Of a stretch of DNA of 64,000 nucleotides, positions 17,317-26,422 are shown piece after piece. This stretch comes from CAWDXG01 sp963822115 (GTDB taxonomy: Bacteria; Myxococcota_A; Polyangia; Polyangiales; Polyangiaceae), in contig CAWGGM010000004.1 of assembly GCA_963822115.1 (NCBI GenBank), forward strand, positions 310,001 through 374,000, given 5' to 3'. The notes beneath the pieces are model-generated. The model saw nothing but the letters and a program-made list of their open reading frames with translations. It did not search any database and was not told the DNA's origin. The translations under genes were made by a program, and so were the position numbers. The first letter of the stretch is position 1. Each line of letters opens with the position of its first letter.

Positions 17317-18825
17317 ATGTTGAAGAAGCTGCTCATCGCCAATCGCGGCGAAATCGCCGTGCGTATCGCGCGCACGCTGCGCGAGATGAACATCCGCTCG
17401 GTCGCCGTGTACAGCGAGCCCGACCGCGACGCCTTGCACGTGCGCATGGCCGACGAGGCCTATGCCATCGGCCCCGCCGCGGCGTCGGAAAGCTACCTGC
17501 GCATCGATCGCATCATCGACGTGGCCAAGCGCGCCGGCTGCGACGGACTGATCCCGGGCTACGGCTTTCTCTCCGAGAACCCCGAGCTGCCCGAAGCCTG
17601 CGAGCGCGCCGGCATCACTTTCGTCGGGCCGCCCGCGAGCGCCATGCGCGCCATGGGCCTGAAGACCGCCGCTCGCGAGAAGATGAGCGCGGCCGGCGTG
17701 CCCATCGTGCCAGGCGGCAGCGCGGACACGGTGGAGGAAGCCAAGGCCACCGCAGCGCGCATCGGCTATCCCGTCATGCTCAAGGCAACGGCCGGCGGCG
17801 GCGGCAAGGGCATGCGTCTCGTTCACAAGGAGGAGGAGCTCGCCGGCGCGCTCGATCGCGCGCGCAGCGAAGCGAAAAAGTCCTTCGGCAACGAGACGGT
17901 CTACATGGAGAAGGCGATCATCCGCCCGCGCCACGTGGAAATCCAGGTGATGGGCGATCGCCACGGCGACATCGTGCACCTGTTCGAGCGCGACTGCTCG
18001 ATCCAGCGCCGCCACCAGAAGGTGGTGGAGGAGTCGCCCTGCCCGGCCATCGACGAGGAAACGGTGCGGCGCATGGGCGAGGTCGCGGTCCAGGGCGCGA
18101 AGGCCGTGGGCTACTACTCGGCCGGCACCTTCGAGTTTCTGCTCGCGCAGGACAAGTCGTTCTACTTCCTCGAGATGAACACGCGCCTGCAGGTCGAGCA
18201 CCCCATCACGGAGCTGTGCACCGGCACCGATCTGGTGCGCGAGATGGTGCGCGTCGCCTCCGGCGAGAAGCTCTCCTGGGAGCAGCAGGACATCCGGCGT
18301 CGCGGCGCGGCCATCGAGTGCCGCATCTACGCCGAGGATCCGGCAAGCGGCTTTCTGCCCAGTCCCGGCACCATCCGGCGGCTGGCTGTGCCGGCCGGTC
18401 CGGGCGTGCGTGACGACAGCGGCGCCTACGAGGGCTGCACCATCAGCGCCAACTACGACCCGCTGATCAGCAAGCTGTGCGTGCGGGCCCCCAACCGCGC
18501 GCAGGCAGTGGAGCGCATGCGCCGCGCGCTCGGCGAGTACGTGGTGAGCGGCATCCGCACCAATTTACCCTTTCACGAGCGGCTGCTGTCGCACCCCGAG
18601 TTCATCGCGGGCGACTACGACACCGGCTTCATCGATCGCCACAAGGACGAGCTCTTGAAGGGCGCCACCGTGCCCGACGACGAACGCACTGCCTACGCCG
18701 CCGCGATCGCCGTGGCCGCTTTCCGCGCCGAGCACAACGGCAAGCGCCCCAACGGCCACACTGGCAAGGGCAAGGGCGGCCTGTCGCCCTGGGTCGCCTC
18801 GCACCGCGCGCGCCTCGGGCGCTAG
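17317..18825 (+). CDS. accC: biotin carboxylase (acetyl/propionyl-CoA carboxylase alpha subunit)
   Basis: This 502-aa enzyme uses ATP and bicarbonate to carboxylate biotin. It starts with the invariant KKLLIANRGEIAVRI, has the Gly-rich ATP loop AGGGGKGMRLV at 159-169, the EMNTRLQVEHPITE metal and catalytic motif at 286-299, and AAIECRIYAEDP. The first 450 residues are a complete biotin carboxylase. The Lys/Gly-rich tail (about 470-490) replaces any biotin-carrier domain, so a separate BCCP is needed. No accB or carboxyltransferase is adjacent; the CoA-transferase-fold gene 320 bp downstream suggests acyl-CoA metabolism. It may be the acetyl-CoA or the propionyl-CoA type. Confidence 0.93.
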   Translation: MLKKLLIANRGEIAVRIARTLREMNIRSVAVYSEPDRDALHVRMADEAYAIGPAAASESYLRIDRIIDVAKRAGCDGLIPGYGFLSENPELPEACERAGITFVGPPASAMRAMGLKTAAREKMSAAGVPIVPGGSADTVEEAKATAARIGYPVMLKATAGGGGKGMRLVHKEEELAGALDRARSEAKKSFGNETVYMEKAIIRPRHVEIQVMGDRHGDIVHLFERDCSIQRRHQKVVEESPCPAIDEETVRRMGEVAVQGAKAVGYYSAGTFEFLLAQDKSFYFLEMNTRLQVEHPITELCTGTDLVREMVRVASGEKLSWEQQDIRRRGAAIECRIYAEDPASGFLPSPGTIRRLAVPAGPGVRDDSGAYEGCTISANYDPLISKLCVRAPNRAQAVERMRRALGEYVVSGIRTNLPFHERLLSHPEFIAGDYDTGFIDRHKDELLKGATVPDDERTAYAAAIAVAAFRAEHNGKRPNGHTGKGKGGLSPWVASHRARLGR

Positions 18826-18934
18826 GGCGCCGCGCAGCAGCGCGCGCGTCCCCTTGTCAGCGCCTCCGGCAAGCCACAGGTTGATGACTGTGGGCTGCCG
18901 TTCGCGCAGTGCCCCCACACGAAGGAGATACACC

Positions 18935-19123
18935 ATGCAGCTGGAGCTCGATCGCAAGGAAGCGTCGGCGCTCGACAGCGCCCTCCGCCGCTATCTCGAC
19001 CGGCAGATGTCTGAAATCGCGCACACCGAGCAACACGACGTGCGCGAGGCACTGAAAGAGGACTACGAGAACATCGAGAAGCTCGAGAATCGCCTGAAGA
19101 TGCTGGTGGAGAAGCTGGGCTGA
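18935..19123 (+). CDS. small conserved-looking helical protein
   Basis: This 62-aa acidic protein starts at an ATG with GAAGGAG eight bases upstream. The whole chain reads as two amphipathic helices: ASALDSALRRYLDRQMSEI and LKEDYENIEKLENRLKMLVE, with heptad-like leucines. It probably forms a coiled coil or helical hairpin. It has no Cys, signal peptide or membrane helix. The gene lies between accC and the racemase-like gene, 22 bp before the latter, so co-transcription with it is likely. No family name is known to me. Confidence 0.7.
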   Translation: MQLELDRKEASALDSALRRYLDRQMSEIAHTEQHDVREALKEDYENIEKLENRLKMLVEKLG

Positions 19124-19145
19124 AGCCGGTTATGTTCCGGGGACC

Positions 19146-20303
19146 ATGGCCCCTCTCGACGGAATCCGCGTCCTCGATCTGACCCGCCTCTTGCCCGGCC
19201 CCTTCGCGTCGCTGGTGCTGGCCGATCTGGGCGCGCAGGTCGACAAGCTGGAGGACGCGGGCGGCGGCGACTACATGCGGCACACGCCACCGCTGGTCGG
19301 CGGCATGAGTGCGGGCTTCCACGCGCTCAATCGCGGCAAGCGCAGCCTCGTGCTCGACCTGAAGAAGCCGGCGGGCGTGGCCGCGTTCAAACGGCTCGTG
19401 AAGAGCTACGACGTGGTGTTTGAACAATTCCGCCCCGGCGTGCTGGAGCGGCTGGGCTGCGGGCACGACGCGCTGTTGGCCGAGAACCCGAAGCTCGTGA
19501 TCTGCGCGCTGACCGGCTACGGGCAAGAGGGACCGCTCGCGCAGCGCGCCGGCCACGACCTGAACTACCTGGCGCGCTCCGGGCTGCTCGGCCTGATGGG
19601 GCCGACCGAGGGTCCACCGCAGATCCCGAGCTTCCAGCTGGCGGACGTGAGCGGCGGGCTGTGGAGCCTGGTGGCGATCCTGGCCGCGCTGCGCGAGCGC
19701 GACCTGACAGGCAAGGGCCGCTTCCTCGACATCGGCATGATCGACTCGGTGATCCCCTTCGGCACGGTGGTCTTGAGCCGGCTGCTCGGCGGCGAGATGC
19801 CGGCGCGCGGCGACGAGATCCTGACCGGCGGGATCGCGCCGTACAACACGTACCTGACGAAGGACGGCGAAGCGATGAGCCTGGGCTCGCTGGAGCCCAA
19901 GTTCCTGATGAAGTTCTGCCAGGGCGCGGGCATCGAGACGGACTTGTCGGCGCTGTTGCCCGGGCCGCACCAGGCCGCGCTCAAGCAGCGCTTCGCCGAG
20001 GTGTTCGCCTCGAAGACGCGCGCGGAGTGGGAGGCGTTCAACGAGCAGCACGACTGCTGCCTCGAGCCGGTGCTGCGCCCCGACGAGCTCAGAAACGACC
20101 CGCACCTGACGGCGCGCGGCGTGTTCTTCGATGTGGACACCGGCGACGGCAAGGTCGGGCAGTTCCGCACGCCCGTGACGCCGCGCGACCTCGAAGCCCG
20201 CCCCGCGCCCACGCCGGGAGAGCACACCGACGCGATCCTCGCCGAGTGCGGCTTCAGCGCCGATGAGATCGCAGCGCTGAAGAGCGACGGCGCGGCGCGC
20301 TAG
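19146..20303 (+). CDS. CaiB/BaiF (family III) protein, alpha-methylacyl-CoA racemase-like
   Basis: This 385-aa protein starts with PLDGIRVLDLTRLLPGPF, the classic family III CoA-transferase N-terminus, and has NRGKRSLVLDLK near 62-73. GHDLNYLARSG (His137-Asp138) and LADVSGG (Asp167) align with the His/Asp pair used by alpha-methylacyl-CoA racemase, which argues for racemisation of 2-methyl-branched acyl-CoA rather than CoA transfer. It is a cytosolic enzyme of branched fatty-acid or bile-acid-like side-chain metabolism. It is transcribed with the 62-aa gene upstream and converges on the MshEN gene 18 bp away. Confidence 0.85.
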   Translation: MAPLDGIRVLDLTRLLPGPFASLVLADLGAQVDKLEDAGGGDYMRHTPPLVGGMSAGFHALNRGKRSLVLDLKKPAGVAAFKRLVKSYDVVFEQFRPGVLERLGCGHDALLAENPKLVICALTGYGQEGPLAQRAGHDLNYLARSGLLGLMGPTEGPPQIPSFQLADVSGGLWSLVAILAALRERDLTGKGRFLDIGMIDSVIPFGTVVLSRLLGGEMPARGDEILTGGIAPYNTYLTKDGEAMSLGSLEPKFLMKFCQGAGIETDLSALLPGPHQAALKQRFAEVFASKTRAEWEAFNEQHDCCLEPVLRPDELRNDPHLTARGVFFDVDTGDGKVGQFRTPVTPRDLEARPAPTPGEHTDAILAECGFSADEIAALKSDGAAR

Positions 20304-20321
20304 AGCTCGACGAGCGCCCCC

Positions 20322-21476
20322 CTACACGTTGCGGAATTCGTCGATGAATTCCCAGTCGGCGATCAGGTGCTTCTTGAGCAAGAGCGAGAGCAGCGCTGCA
20401 AACAGCGCCTCCCAGTTGGCGTTGTCGCCGAGAACCTCGGTGGCGTCGGCGCCGTGCGACACCGCGCGCAGTGCAGCGACGAGATCGCGAGCAGTGAGCT
20501 GATCGTCGGACGGGGCGGGCCGCTCGGAAGGGACGCGCTGCTTCGAGCGTGCGGGCAGGTTCACCTGCGTACCATCGAGCAGCGTCAGCGTGATCATGCG
20601 CGCGCCGCCCTTCTTCTTCGGGGCCGGCATGCTGATCTCGCGGGCCTCGATCTGCGGGCCGCTGTCAGGTGGACGGTCGCCGTCCGGCGCTGGCGTCGCA
20701 GACGGAGCAGCTGCCGCTTCGTCGGACGATGGTTCCGCTCCGGCGTCCCGCTCGTCGGTGGCAGGTCCAGACGCTTCCGCCCGAGGCTGCTCGCGGCTGG
20801 GCTCTAGCTTGACCTTGGCGAGCGGGACCGGCTCCTCCGCTTCCGGCTCCTTGGCCTCGGGCTCCTCCGCGACGGGCTGTTCGCGCTCCTCGACCGGCGC
20901 CGCTTCGCTCACATCGGCCGCTTCGCTCTCATCGGCCGCTTCGCTCTCCGCAGCGGCCTCGTCCTCGACGCCCTGCAGATCGTGCGCGGCCTCGACCTGC
21001 GCTTCGGACAGCGATGCCGAGCGGGCGCGGCCACCGTAGTAGACGCGGATTGCCGACGCGATGTCGGACGGCGGGGCGATCATCGCGCGCACCGGCAGCC
21101 CGCTGTACTGGGTGACGGCTGCCAGCGCCGACTCGTCGCTGGGGTCGTCCATCGCCACGTACAGCGTCTCGCCGAGCCCCCGCACCCGCCGCACGAAGAT
21201 CGGCACCAGGCAGTGTTCTTCGGCGATGTCGCGAGGCACCAGATTGAGCAGCTGGCGCGAGAAGTCGATGTGGTAGAGCGAGACCCACGGAACGCTGAGC
21301 TGCTGGCTCAGGATCTGGGTGACCTGGGTCTCGGTCACCAGCCCCGACTCGACCAGCAGGGTTCCGAGCCGCCGGCCGTCCTTGCTCTGGAGCGCCAGGA
21401 CTTCTTCGAGCTGCTCGTGGGTGATGATCTGGGCCTCGACCAGCAGATCGCCCAGCCGGACTCTCGGCGTCGTCAT
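20322..21476 (-). CDS. MshEN / GspE N-terminal domain protein
   Basis: This 384-aa protein begins with RLGDLLVEAQIITHEQLEEV and RLGTLLVESGLVTETQVTQ, two tandem copies of the GspE/PilB N-terminal motif. The domain continues to about residue 150 (PRDIAEEHCLVPIFVRR, YVAMDDPSDESAL). No ATPase follows. Instead there is an acidic, Glu/Ala/Pro-rich disordered linker (about 160-265) and a C-terminal 100-residue region that I do not recognise. MshEN domains bind cyclic-di-GMP in some ATPases, so a c-di-GMP or pilus-motor adaptor role is possible. It is divergent from the kinase gene. Confidence 0.75.
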   Translation of the reverse strand: MTTPRVRLGDLLVEAQIITHEQLEEVLALQSKDGRRLGTLLVESGLVTETQVTQILSQQLSVPWVSLYHIDFSRQLLNLVPRDIAEEHCLVPIFVRRVRGLGETLYVAMDDPSDESALAAVTQYSGLPVRAMIAPPSDIASAIRVYYGGRARSASLSEAQVEAAHDLQGVEDEAAAESEAADESEAADVSEAAPVEEREQPVAEEPEAKEPEAEEPVPLAKVKLEPSREQPRAEASGPATDERDAGAEPSSDEAAAAPSATPAPDGDRPPDSGPQIEAREISMPAPKKKGGARMITLTLLDGTQVNLPARSKQRVPSERPAPSDDQLTARDLVAALRAVSHGADATEVLGDNANWEALFAALLSLLLKKHLIADWEFIDEFRNV

Positions 21477-21782
21477 CCAAGCCGAGACTACTCCAGCCTC
21501 CCTGTAGCGCCACCCCTGTTCTCGCTCGGATTTCGCTGGGTTCCGCCGCTTCAGGCGAACGGCTCCTGACGGACATCACGCGGAACAGCGGCCGAGGCGG
21601 CTGTTTCGTGCCGCGCCAGTGGACGGGCCGGGCACGGAGAGATGGTGCAGGAGCCTGCCGTAAAAGCGTGGTAATTTCGGCGCCGTTCCCTTTCGGTTCC
21701 ACCCGCGGGCCTCGCGCTCGAGGCGGAGCTGTCGCGTCCCTTCCCTGCAATGCGCCGGGGCTGGACGCAGCTAGAATCAGTC
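21477..21782. other. 306-bp divergent promoter region
   Basis: This separates the MshEN gene (minus) from the Ser/Thr kinase gene (plus) and must hold both promoters. I see no clear sigma-70 or sigma-54 element and no notable repeat. Confidence 0.4.
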
Positions 21783-24470
21783 ATGGTGTCCTCCGAACCC
21801 GCCCCGCTACGCCCGTGCCCCCAGTGCGGCACTGCGTGCGCGTCGGAGCACCAGTACTGCCCTGGCTGCGGGTTCCCGGTCGGCACGATGGGAGGCGGCC
21901 GCGAGGACAAGTTCATCGGCTCGACCCTGCCGGGCGGCTACCACATCCTCGACCTGATCAGCGTCGGCGGCATGGGGCGCGTCTACCGGGCGGAGCAGAG
22001 CGTGCTCGGGCGCACCGTGGCGGTGAAGATCATCCACCCGCACCTGCTGTCGGACGAGAACTCCGCGGTCCGCTTCATGACCGAGGCGCGGGCAGCCAGC
22101 CAACTGAACCATCCGAATTCCGTGGCCGTGTTCGATTTCGGCCGCACCGACGACGGTCAGCCGTATCTTGTCATGGAGTTCCTGCGCGGCAAGGACCTCG
22201 CGCGGGTCGCCTACGAGGAAGGGCCACTACCGTTCCCGCGCATCGTCGACGTGCTGCGCCAGGTGCTCACCGCGCTGGGAGAGGCGCACGAGCTTGGCAT
22301 CGTGCATCGCGACCTGAAGCCGGAAAACGTGATCCTCGAACCGCTTCGGCGCGGCGGCGACTTCGTCAAGGTCGTCGACTTCGGGCTGGCCAAGCTGAAG
22401 GCCGACACCCAGGCGCCGAGCGTGACCAGCCCGGGCATCGTCTGCGGCACGCCCGACTACATGGCCCCCGAGCAGGGACGCGGAGATCCGATCGACGGTC
22501 GCAGCGACCTGTACGCAGTCGGCGTCATCCTGTTCCAGCTGCTGACGGGGAGGCTGCCGTTCGAAGCCGACAGCCCGACGCAGGTGGTGATGATGCACCT
22601 GTCGATTCCGGTGCCGGATCCGCGTCAGGTCGCGCCACAACGCGACATTCCGCCACCGCTCGTGGACGTCGTGTTCAAGGCGCTCGAGAAGGACGCCGAC
22701 AAGCGCTACCAGGACGCGCTGGAATTCGCCGATGCGCTCAGAGACGCGCAGAAGGCGAGCGAGAGCGCACCGCCGGGGGCGCGGAACTCGGCAGCGTCGC
22801 TGATACCCGGGAGCACGCTCGTCTGCCCGTCGTGCAGCCTCACGGTGCCGATGGCGAAGTTCTGTTGCGAATGCGGCGCCCGGCTCTCCCAGCATCCCAG
22901 CCACACGGAAACGACCACTCCTCCGCAACTGCCGCTGCCGTTCATCGGGCGGGACGAGGAATTCGCCTGGCTGGAGGAGCGGCGACAGGCCGTGGTCGAC
23001 ACGCTGGTCGCAGCGCGAATCGTGGGCGAGCCCGGCGCGGGCAAGACGCGCCTGCTAGGTGAATTCGTCGACCGTGCGACCGCGGAGGGTGACTTCGCGG
23101 TGACGGCCGGCCCGGACCCTTTCGGCGCCGAGGTCGCCTATCACACGCTGCGCAGCACCATCAAGCAGCTGGCCAATCCCGAGCAGGAGAGCGGCCGTCA
23201 GCGCTACAAGGGCGCCAGCTCCGAGGCCCGACGGGGCCTCGACGAGATGTTCGAGCCGTCGAAGCGCAACTCGGACAAGCGCTCGCCGGTCGAACGCCGG
23301 CACGCGCTCGCAGAAGCGTTGCGCTGGGCGATCGAGTGCGCCGCGGAGCAAGCCGCACCGGGGCGCGTTGTCGTGGCCATCGACGAGCTTCAACGTGTAG
23401 ATGCGCCAAGCCGGGAGGCGTTTGCCGACGTGGCGAGCGATCCGCCTCCGTGCGGCGTGCTCATGCTCGCGACGCACACGCCGGGCTTCGAGGCGGGCTG
23501 GGGTGTCTCGGACGGGGCCCGTGTGCTCGGCGGGCTGCCGCCCCCCGCGGTGTCGCGCCTCTTGCGACCCGCCCGACCGGCGGATGGGGCGTCGTGGTTC
23601 GACGAGCAGGAGGATTCGGGCGGACGCGGAGCGCTGCCGATGTATGTCGACCAGCTCGTGCGCTATTCGCTCGAGGGTGGAAGCGATCCGCCGAAGCGCC
23701 TAGCCGATCTGATCGCGCACCGAGTGGACACACTGGAGCCGCACGCGCGCCGCGCCCTCCAGGCGCTTGCCGTACTGGGCGACGCATCAGAGCCCAAGGA
23801 CGTGGCTCGTCTGTTGCCGAAGTCGCATCAGTTCGACAGCGCCCTCGATACGTTGCTCGGCGCAGGCATGATCGAAAGAAATGGCGTTCTGATCTCCACG
23901 TCGCACCCGCTGCTTCGCGAGATCGTGCTGGCCGGCATGCCGGCCGCCGTGCGCCGCGAGCTGCATGCCAAGGCTCTTGGCGTCTGCGAACGCCGCGCGG
24001 CGCCCATCGAAGCCCGCGCACAGCACGCCTACTACTCGCAGGACTCGTTCTCGGCGTTGATGTTGCTGGAGCAGGTGGCGGACCGTGCGGCGACGCGCGG
24101 CGACGTGGGCACCGAGGTGCTGGCGCTGAGGCGGGGCCTCGAGATCGCCCGGCAGGAGATCTCGCGTGGAGATCTGGACGATCCGCTCCGCGCAGTGCTC
24201 ATTTTCGGCAGGAAGCTTGGCTCCGCGCTCACGCGCTCCGGCAATTTCGCCGATGCCGAGGGCGTGCTGCGTGAGGCGCTCGACATAGCCGGGCCGAGCG
24301 GAACCGACCGCGCCAAGGTGCTGGGGGCGCTCGCGCAGGTCGCGCACGGCCGGCACCGCCCGGCCGAAGCCATCGGTTTCATCGACGAGGCGATCGAAAT
24401 GGCTCGCAAGAGCGGCGAGCTCGAACTGGTGTCGTCCCTGGCCGATACGCGCCGCGCCTGGGCATCCTGA
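21783..24470 (+). CDS. Ser/Thr protein kinase with two zinc ribbons and an AAA ATPase domain
   Basis: This 895-aa protein has, in order: a zinc ribbon (CPQC and CPGC, about 12-29); a complete Hanks-type kinase domain (about 53-325) with Gly loop GGMGRVY, Lys82 in VAVKI, HRDLKPEN at 175-182, DFG at 199-201 and APE at 228-230; a second zinc ribbon (CPSC and CCEC, about 348-364); a P-loop GEPGAGKT at 415-422 opening an AAA_16/STAND-like ATPase; and a helical C-terminus that looks TPR-like. All catalytic residues are present, so it should be active. It is cytosolic, with no membrane helix. It ends abruptly after a TPR-like repeat. The HAD gene follows 10 bp later, so they are probably one operon. 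Confidence 0.88.
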   Translation: MVSSEPAPLRPCPQCGTACASEHQYCPGCGFPVGTMGGGREDKFIGSTLPGGYHILDLISVGGMGRVYRAEQSVLGRTVAVKIIHPHLLSDENSAVRFMTEARAASQLNHPNSVAVFDFGRTDDGQPYLVMEFLRGKDLARVAYEEGPLPFPRIVDVLRQVLTALGEAHELGIVHRDLKPENVILEPLRRGGDFVKVVDFGLAKLKADTQAPSVTSPGIVCGTPDYMAPEQGRGDPIDGRSDLYAVGVILFQLLTGRLPFEADSPTQVVMMHLSIPVPDPRQVAPQRDIPPPLVDVVFKALEKDADKRYQDALEFADALRDAQKASESAPPGARNSAASLIPGSTLVCPSCSLTVPMAKFCCECGARLSQHPSHTETTTPPQLPLPFIGRDEEFAWLEERRQAVVDTLVAARIVGEPGAGKTRLLGEFVDRATAEGDFAVTAGPDPFGAEVAYHTLRSTIKQLANPEQESGRQRYKGASSEARRGLDEMFEPSKRNSDKRSPVERRHALAEALRWAIECAAEQAAPGRVVVAIDELQRVDAPSREAFADVASDPPPCGVLMLATHTPGFEAGWGVSDGARVLGGLPPPAVSRLLRPARPADGASWFDEQEDSGGRGALPMYVDQLVRYSLEGGSDPPKRLADLIAHRVDTLEPHARRALQALAVLGDASEPKDVARLLPKSHQFDSALDTLLGAGMIERNGVLISTSHPLLREIVLAGMPAAVRRELHAKALGVCERRAAPIEARAQHAYYSQDSFSALMLLEQVADRAATRGDVGTEVLALRRGLEIARQEISRGDLDDPLRAVLIFGRKLGSALTRSGNFADAEGVLREALDIAGPSGTDRAKVLGALAQVAHGRHRPAEAIGFIDEAIEMARKSGELELVSSLADTRRAWAS

Positions 24471-24480
24471 GAGCGCCGGG

Positions 24481-25581
24481 ATGGCATCGGGCGTCGCGAA
24501 CGCTGACAAGAGCGATAGGCCGTCCGGGGGTTCTGGCGTCGATCCCAGCGCGACCGCACCGCCGCTCACGTTCGTCGCACGCTGGGATCTGGACAAGACC
24601 TATCTGCGCACGGAGTTCGAAACGCTGGGCGACCTGGTGCGGACGGCCATCGAACGGCCCGACAGGAAGCGCTCCGTACCCGGCGCCGCGGCGCTCCTGC
24701 GCGAGCTCGGCCTGACCGGCGCCCGCATCCACATCCTCAGCGGCAGCCCTCGCCAGATGAAGAGCCGGCTCGAGGAGAAGCTGCGCATCGATCGCGTTCG
24801 CTGGGACGAGCTGACCCTCAAGCCCAATCTGGGCAACATGATGCGGCTGCGCTTCCGCGCCCTGAGGGACCAGCTCGGCTACAAGCTGCCCGCTCTGCTC
24901 GACACGCGCACGCGCGACCAGCTGCTGGGCAGCGACGACGAGCTCGTCAGCGAGGTGCTGGTGGGCGATGACGCGGAAGCGGACGCCTTCGTCTACTCCC
25001 TGTACGCCGACATCTGCGCTGCGACGGTGAACCGCTTCGACCTGGAGCGGATTCTCGACGCCGGACAGGTCTACAGCGACATCCGCACGCAGTGCCTGGA
25101 CGCGCTACCGGTGCTCAAACGCGGACCGGTGGTGGAAAGGATCCTGATCCACCTCGATCGCCAGACGCCGCCGAGCCGATTTGTCGACTACGGGCCGCGC
25201 GTGGTCCCTTTCTACAACTACCTGCAGGCGGCTTTCGTGCTGGCCGAGGACGGGCGGATCGACGGCGCGGCGGTCCTGCGCGTCGCGCAGGAGTTCGTGG
25301 TACGGCACCGCTTCGACGCCGACGCGCTGGCGCGCAGCTATCTCGACCTGATGCGACGGGGTCGTGCGAGGGGACAGCTCGCCAGCGTGCTCGAACCAGG
25401 CCTGTCGGCGCTGGATCCGGACGCCCCGGCCGCCGACCGTCTCGGCGCGATGTGCGAGCAGATTGCCGGCTACATCGCCGAGCGCCCTCTGGGCGACCCG
25501 CCGCCGGAACCGGAGCTCGACTACGTGGAACTCGCGCGCCGCCACAAAGGTGGCAAGAACCGCGCAGAGCGCCGCCGGTGA
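24481..25581 (+). CDS. HAD-superfamily phosphatase, App1/DUF2183-like
   Basis: This 366-aa protein has the HAD nucleophile motif as WDLDKTYLRT (about 35-44), the second motif as HILSGSPRQM, a Lys in the region LTLKPN, and the acidic motif VGDDAEADAFVYSLYADI. This arrangement is like the catalytic domain of App1-type phosphatidate phosphatases (DUF2183). The last third is helical and ends in a basic KNRAERRR tail. It lies 10 bp after the kinase-AAA gene, so the pair may act together. The real substrate is unknown; lipid phosphate is a family-based guess. Confidence 0.72.
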   Translation: MASGVANADKSDRPSGGSGVDPSATAPPLTFVARWDLDKTYLRTEFETLGDLVRTAIERPDRKRSVPGAAALLRELGLTGARIHILSGSPRQMKSRLEEKLRIDRVRWDELTLKPNLGNMMRLRFRALRDQLGYKLPALLDTRTRDQLLGSDDELVSEVLVGDDAEADAFVYSLYADICAATVNRFDLERILDAGQVYSDIRTQCLDALPVLKRGPVVERILIHLDRQTPPSRFVDYGPRVVPFYNYLQAAFVLAEDGRIDGAAVLRVAQEFVVRHRFDADALARSYLDLMRRGRARGQLASVLEPGLSALDPDAPAADRLGAMCEQIAGYIAERPLGDPPPEPELDYVELARRHKGGKNRAERRR

Positions 25582-25603
25582 TCTAGAGCCGTTGGCTGTC
25601 GCA

Positions 25604-26422
25604 TCAGACCCAGGCGTTGTTCAGCACTTCGCCGACGCCCCCTGCGCCGGGAACGATGTACTGCTTGTCGTTGAGTCCGCGTTCCTCGTCCCAGCGCTCG
25701 CCCGGGACTGTATCCAGCACTTCGTCGGAAGACAGCCCGCGATCCAGCCTGAGGGCGTAGATGATCGCGTCGGGCAGCTCCGTCGTCACGCGACGGATGT
25801 ATTCCGGAGTCACGATCAGGTTGAGCGCGATGCACGTGCGCGGCTTGCCGTCCAGGCGCTCGCGGTAGTGGCGCATCGCGCTGACCATCGACGACCCCGT
25901 CGCGCCCATCGGATCCGGGAACAACACGAAACGATCGTCCACGTCCCGGCCGATCTTCGCGTCGTGCCACTCCGCTCCGGTGACTTCACCCTTGTCGTTC
26001 GTCACGCGGCTCATGAACAGGTGATCCTGACGGACACCCGATGGGTCGAGCACCGTGTTCAGCATGTCGTAGGTGACCTGCGACGGCATGGTGCCGGCGC
26101 GTGCGATGCCGACTGTGACGACCTTGGTGTCCCTCGCCACGACCGTGCCGCGGTAGACCGCTTCGGCCGGATGCTGCGTCACCATGCGCGTCTTGACGCT
26201 GGCCCGCTCGCGCGGAAGCTCGGTGGCAACGACCGCGCGCACGAGCCACTCGTAGAGGGTGACGACCAGCCGCCCGACTTCAGGCTGGTTGACTTCCGGC
26301 GCGCAGGCTCGCGCCAGCAGGGTCCAGGCCAGGGGATCGTCGAGCAGGTGGACCCGGTCGCCGTAGCGGTGCTCGAGCTCGGGGAATCGGAACCGACTCT
26401 GGAGGTAGGCAGCATCGGGCAT
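25604..26422 (-). CDS. upp: uracil phosphoribosyltransferase-like protein
   Basis: This 272-aa protein is a PRTase-fold enzyme. It has the PRPP-binding motif as FPDPMGATGSS at about 167-177, VVTVGIARAGTMPS in the middle, and the uracil-recognition tail GLNDKQYIVPGAGGVGE at about 248-264, which matches the UPRT signature. UPRT makes UMP from uracil and PRPP. The chain is about 60 residues longer than E. coli Upp, mostly N-terminal (PELEHRYGDRVHLLDDPL). That extension is as in the fungal/eukaryotic-like UPRT branch. It converges on the HAD gene. Two adjacent perfect palindromes lie upstream. Confidence 0.82.
   Translation of the reverse strand: MPDAAYLQSRFRFPELEHRYGDRVHLLDDPLAWTLLARACAPEVNQPEVGRLVVTLYEWLVRAVVATELPRERASVKTRMVTQHPAEAVYRGTVVARDTKVVTVGIARAGTMPSQVTYDMLNTVLDPSGVRQDHLFMSRVTNDKGEVTGAEWHDAKIGRDVDDRFVLFPDPMGATGSSMVSAMRHYRERLDGKPRTCIALNLIVTPEYIRRVTTELPDAIIYALRLDRGLSSDEVLDTVPGERWDEERGLNDKQYIVPGAGGVGEVLNNAWV

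Noticed and set aside
25547..25566. GCCAC-AAAG-GTGGC hairpin as another copy of the 7656-type palindrome
   Set aside because: The arms are in the opposite order (GCCAC first) and it lies inside the HAD coding region, so it is not the same motif.
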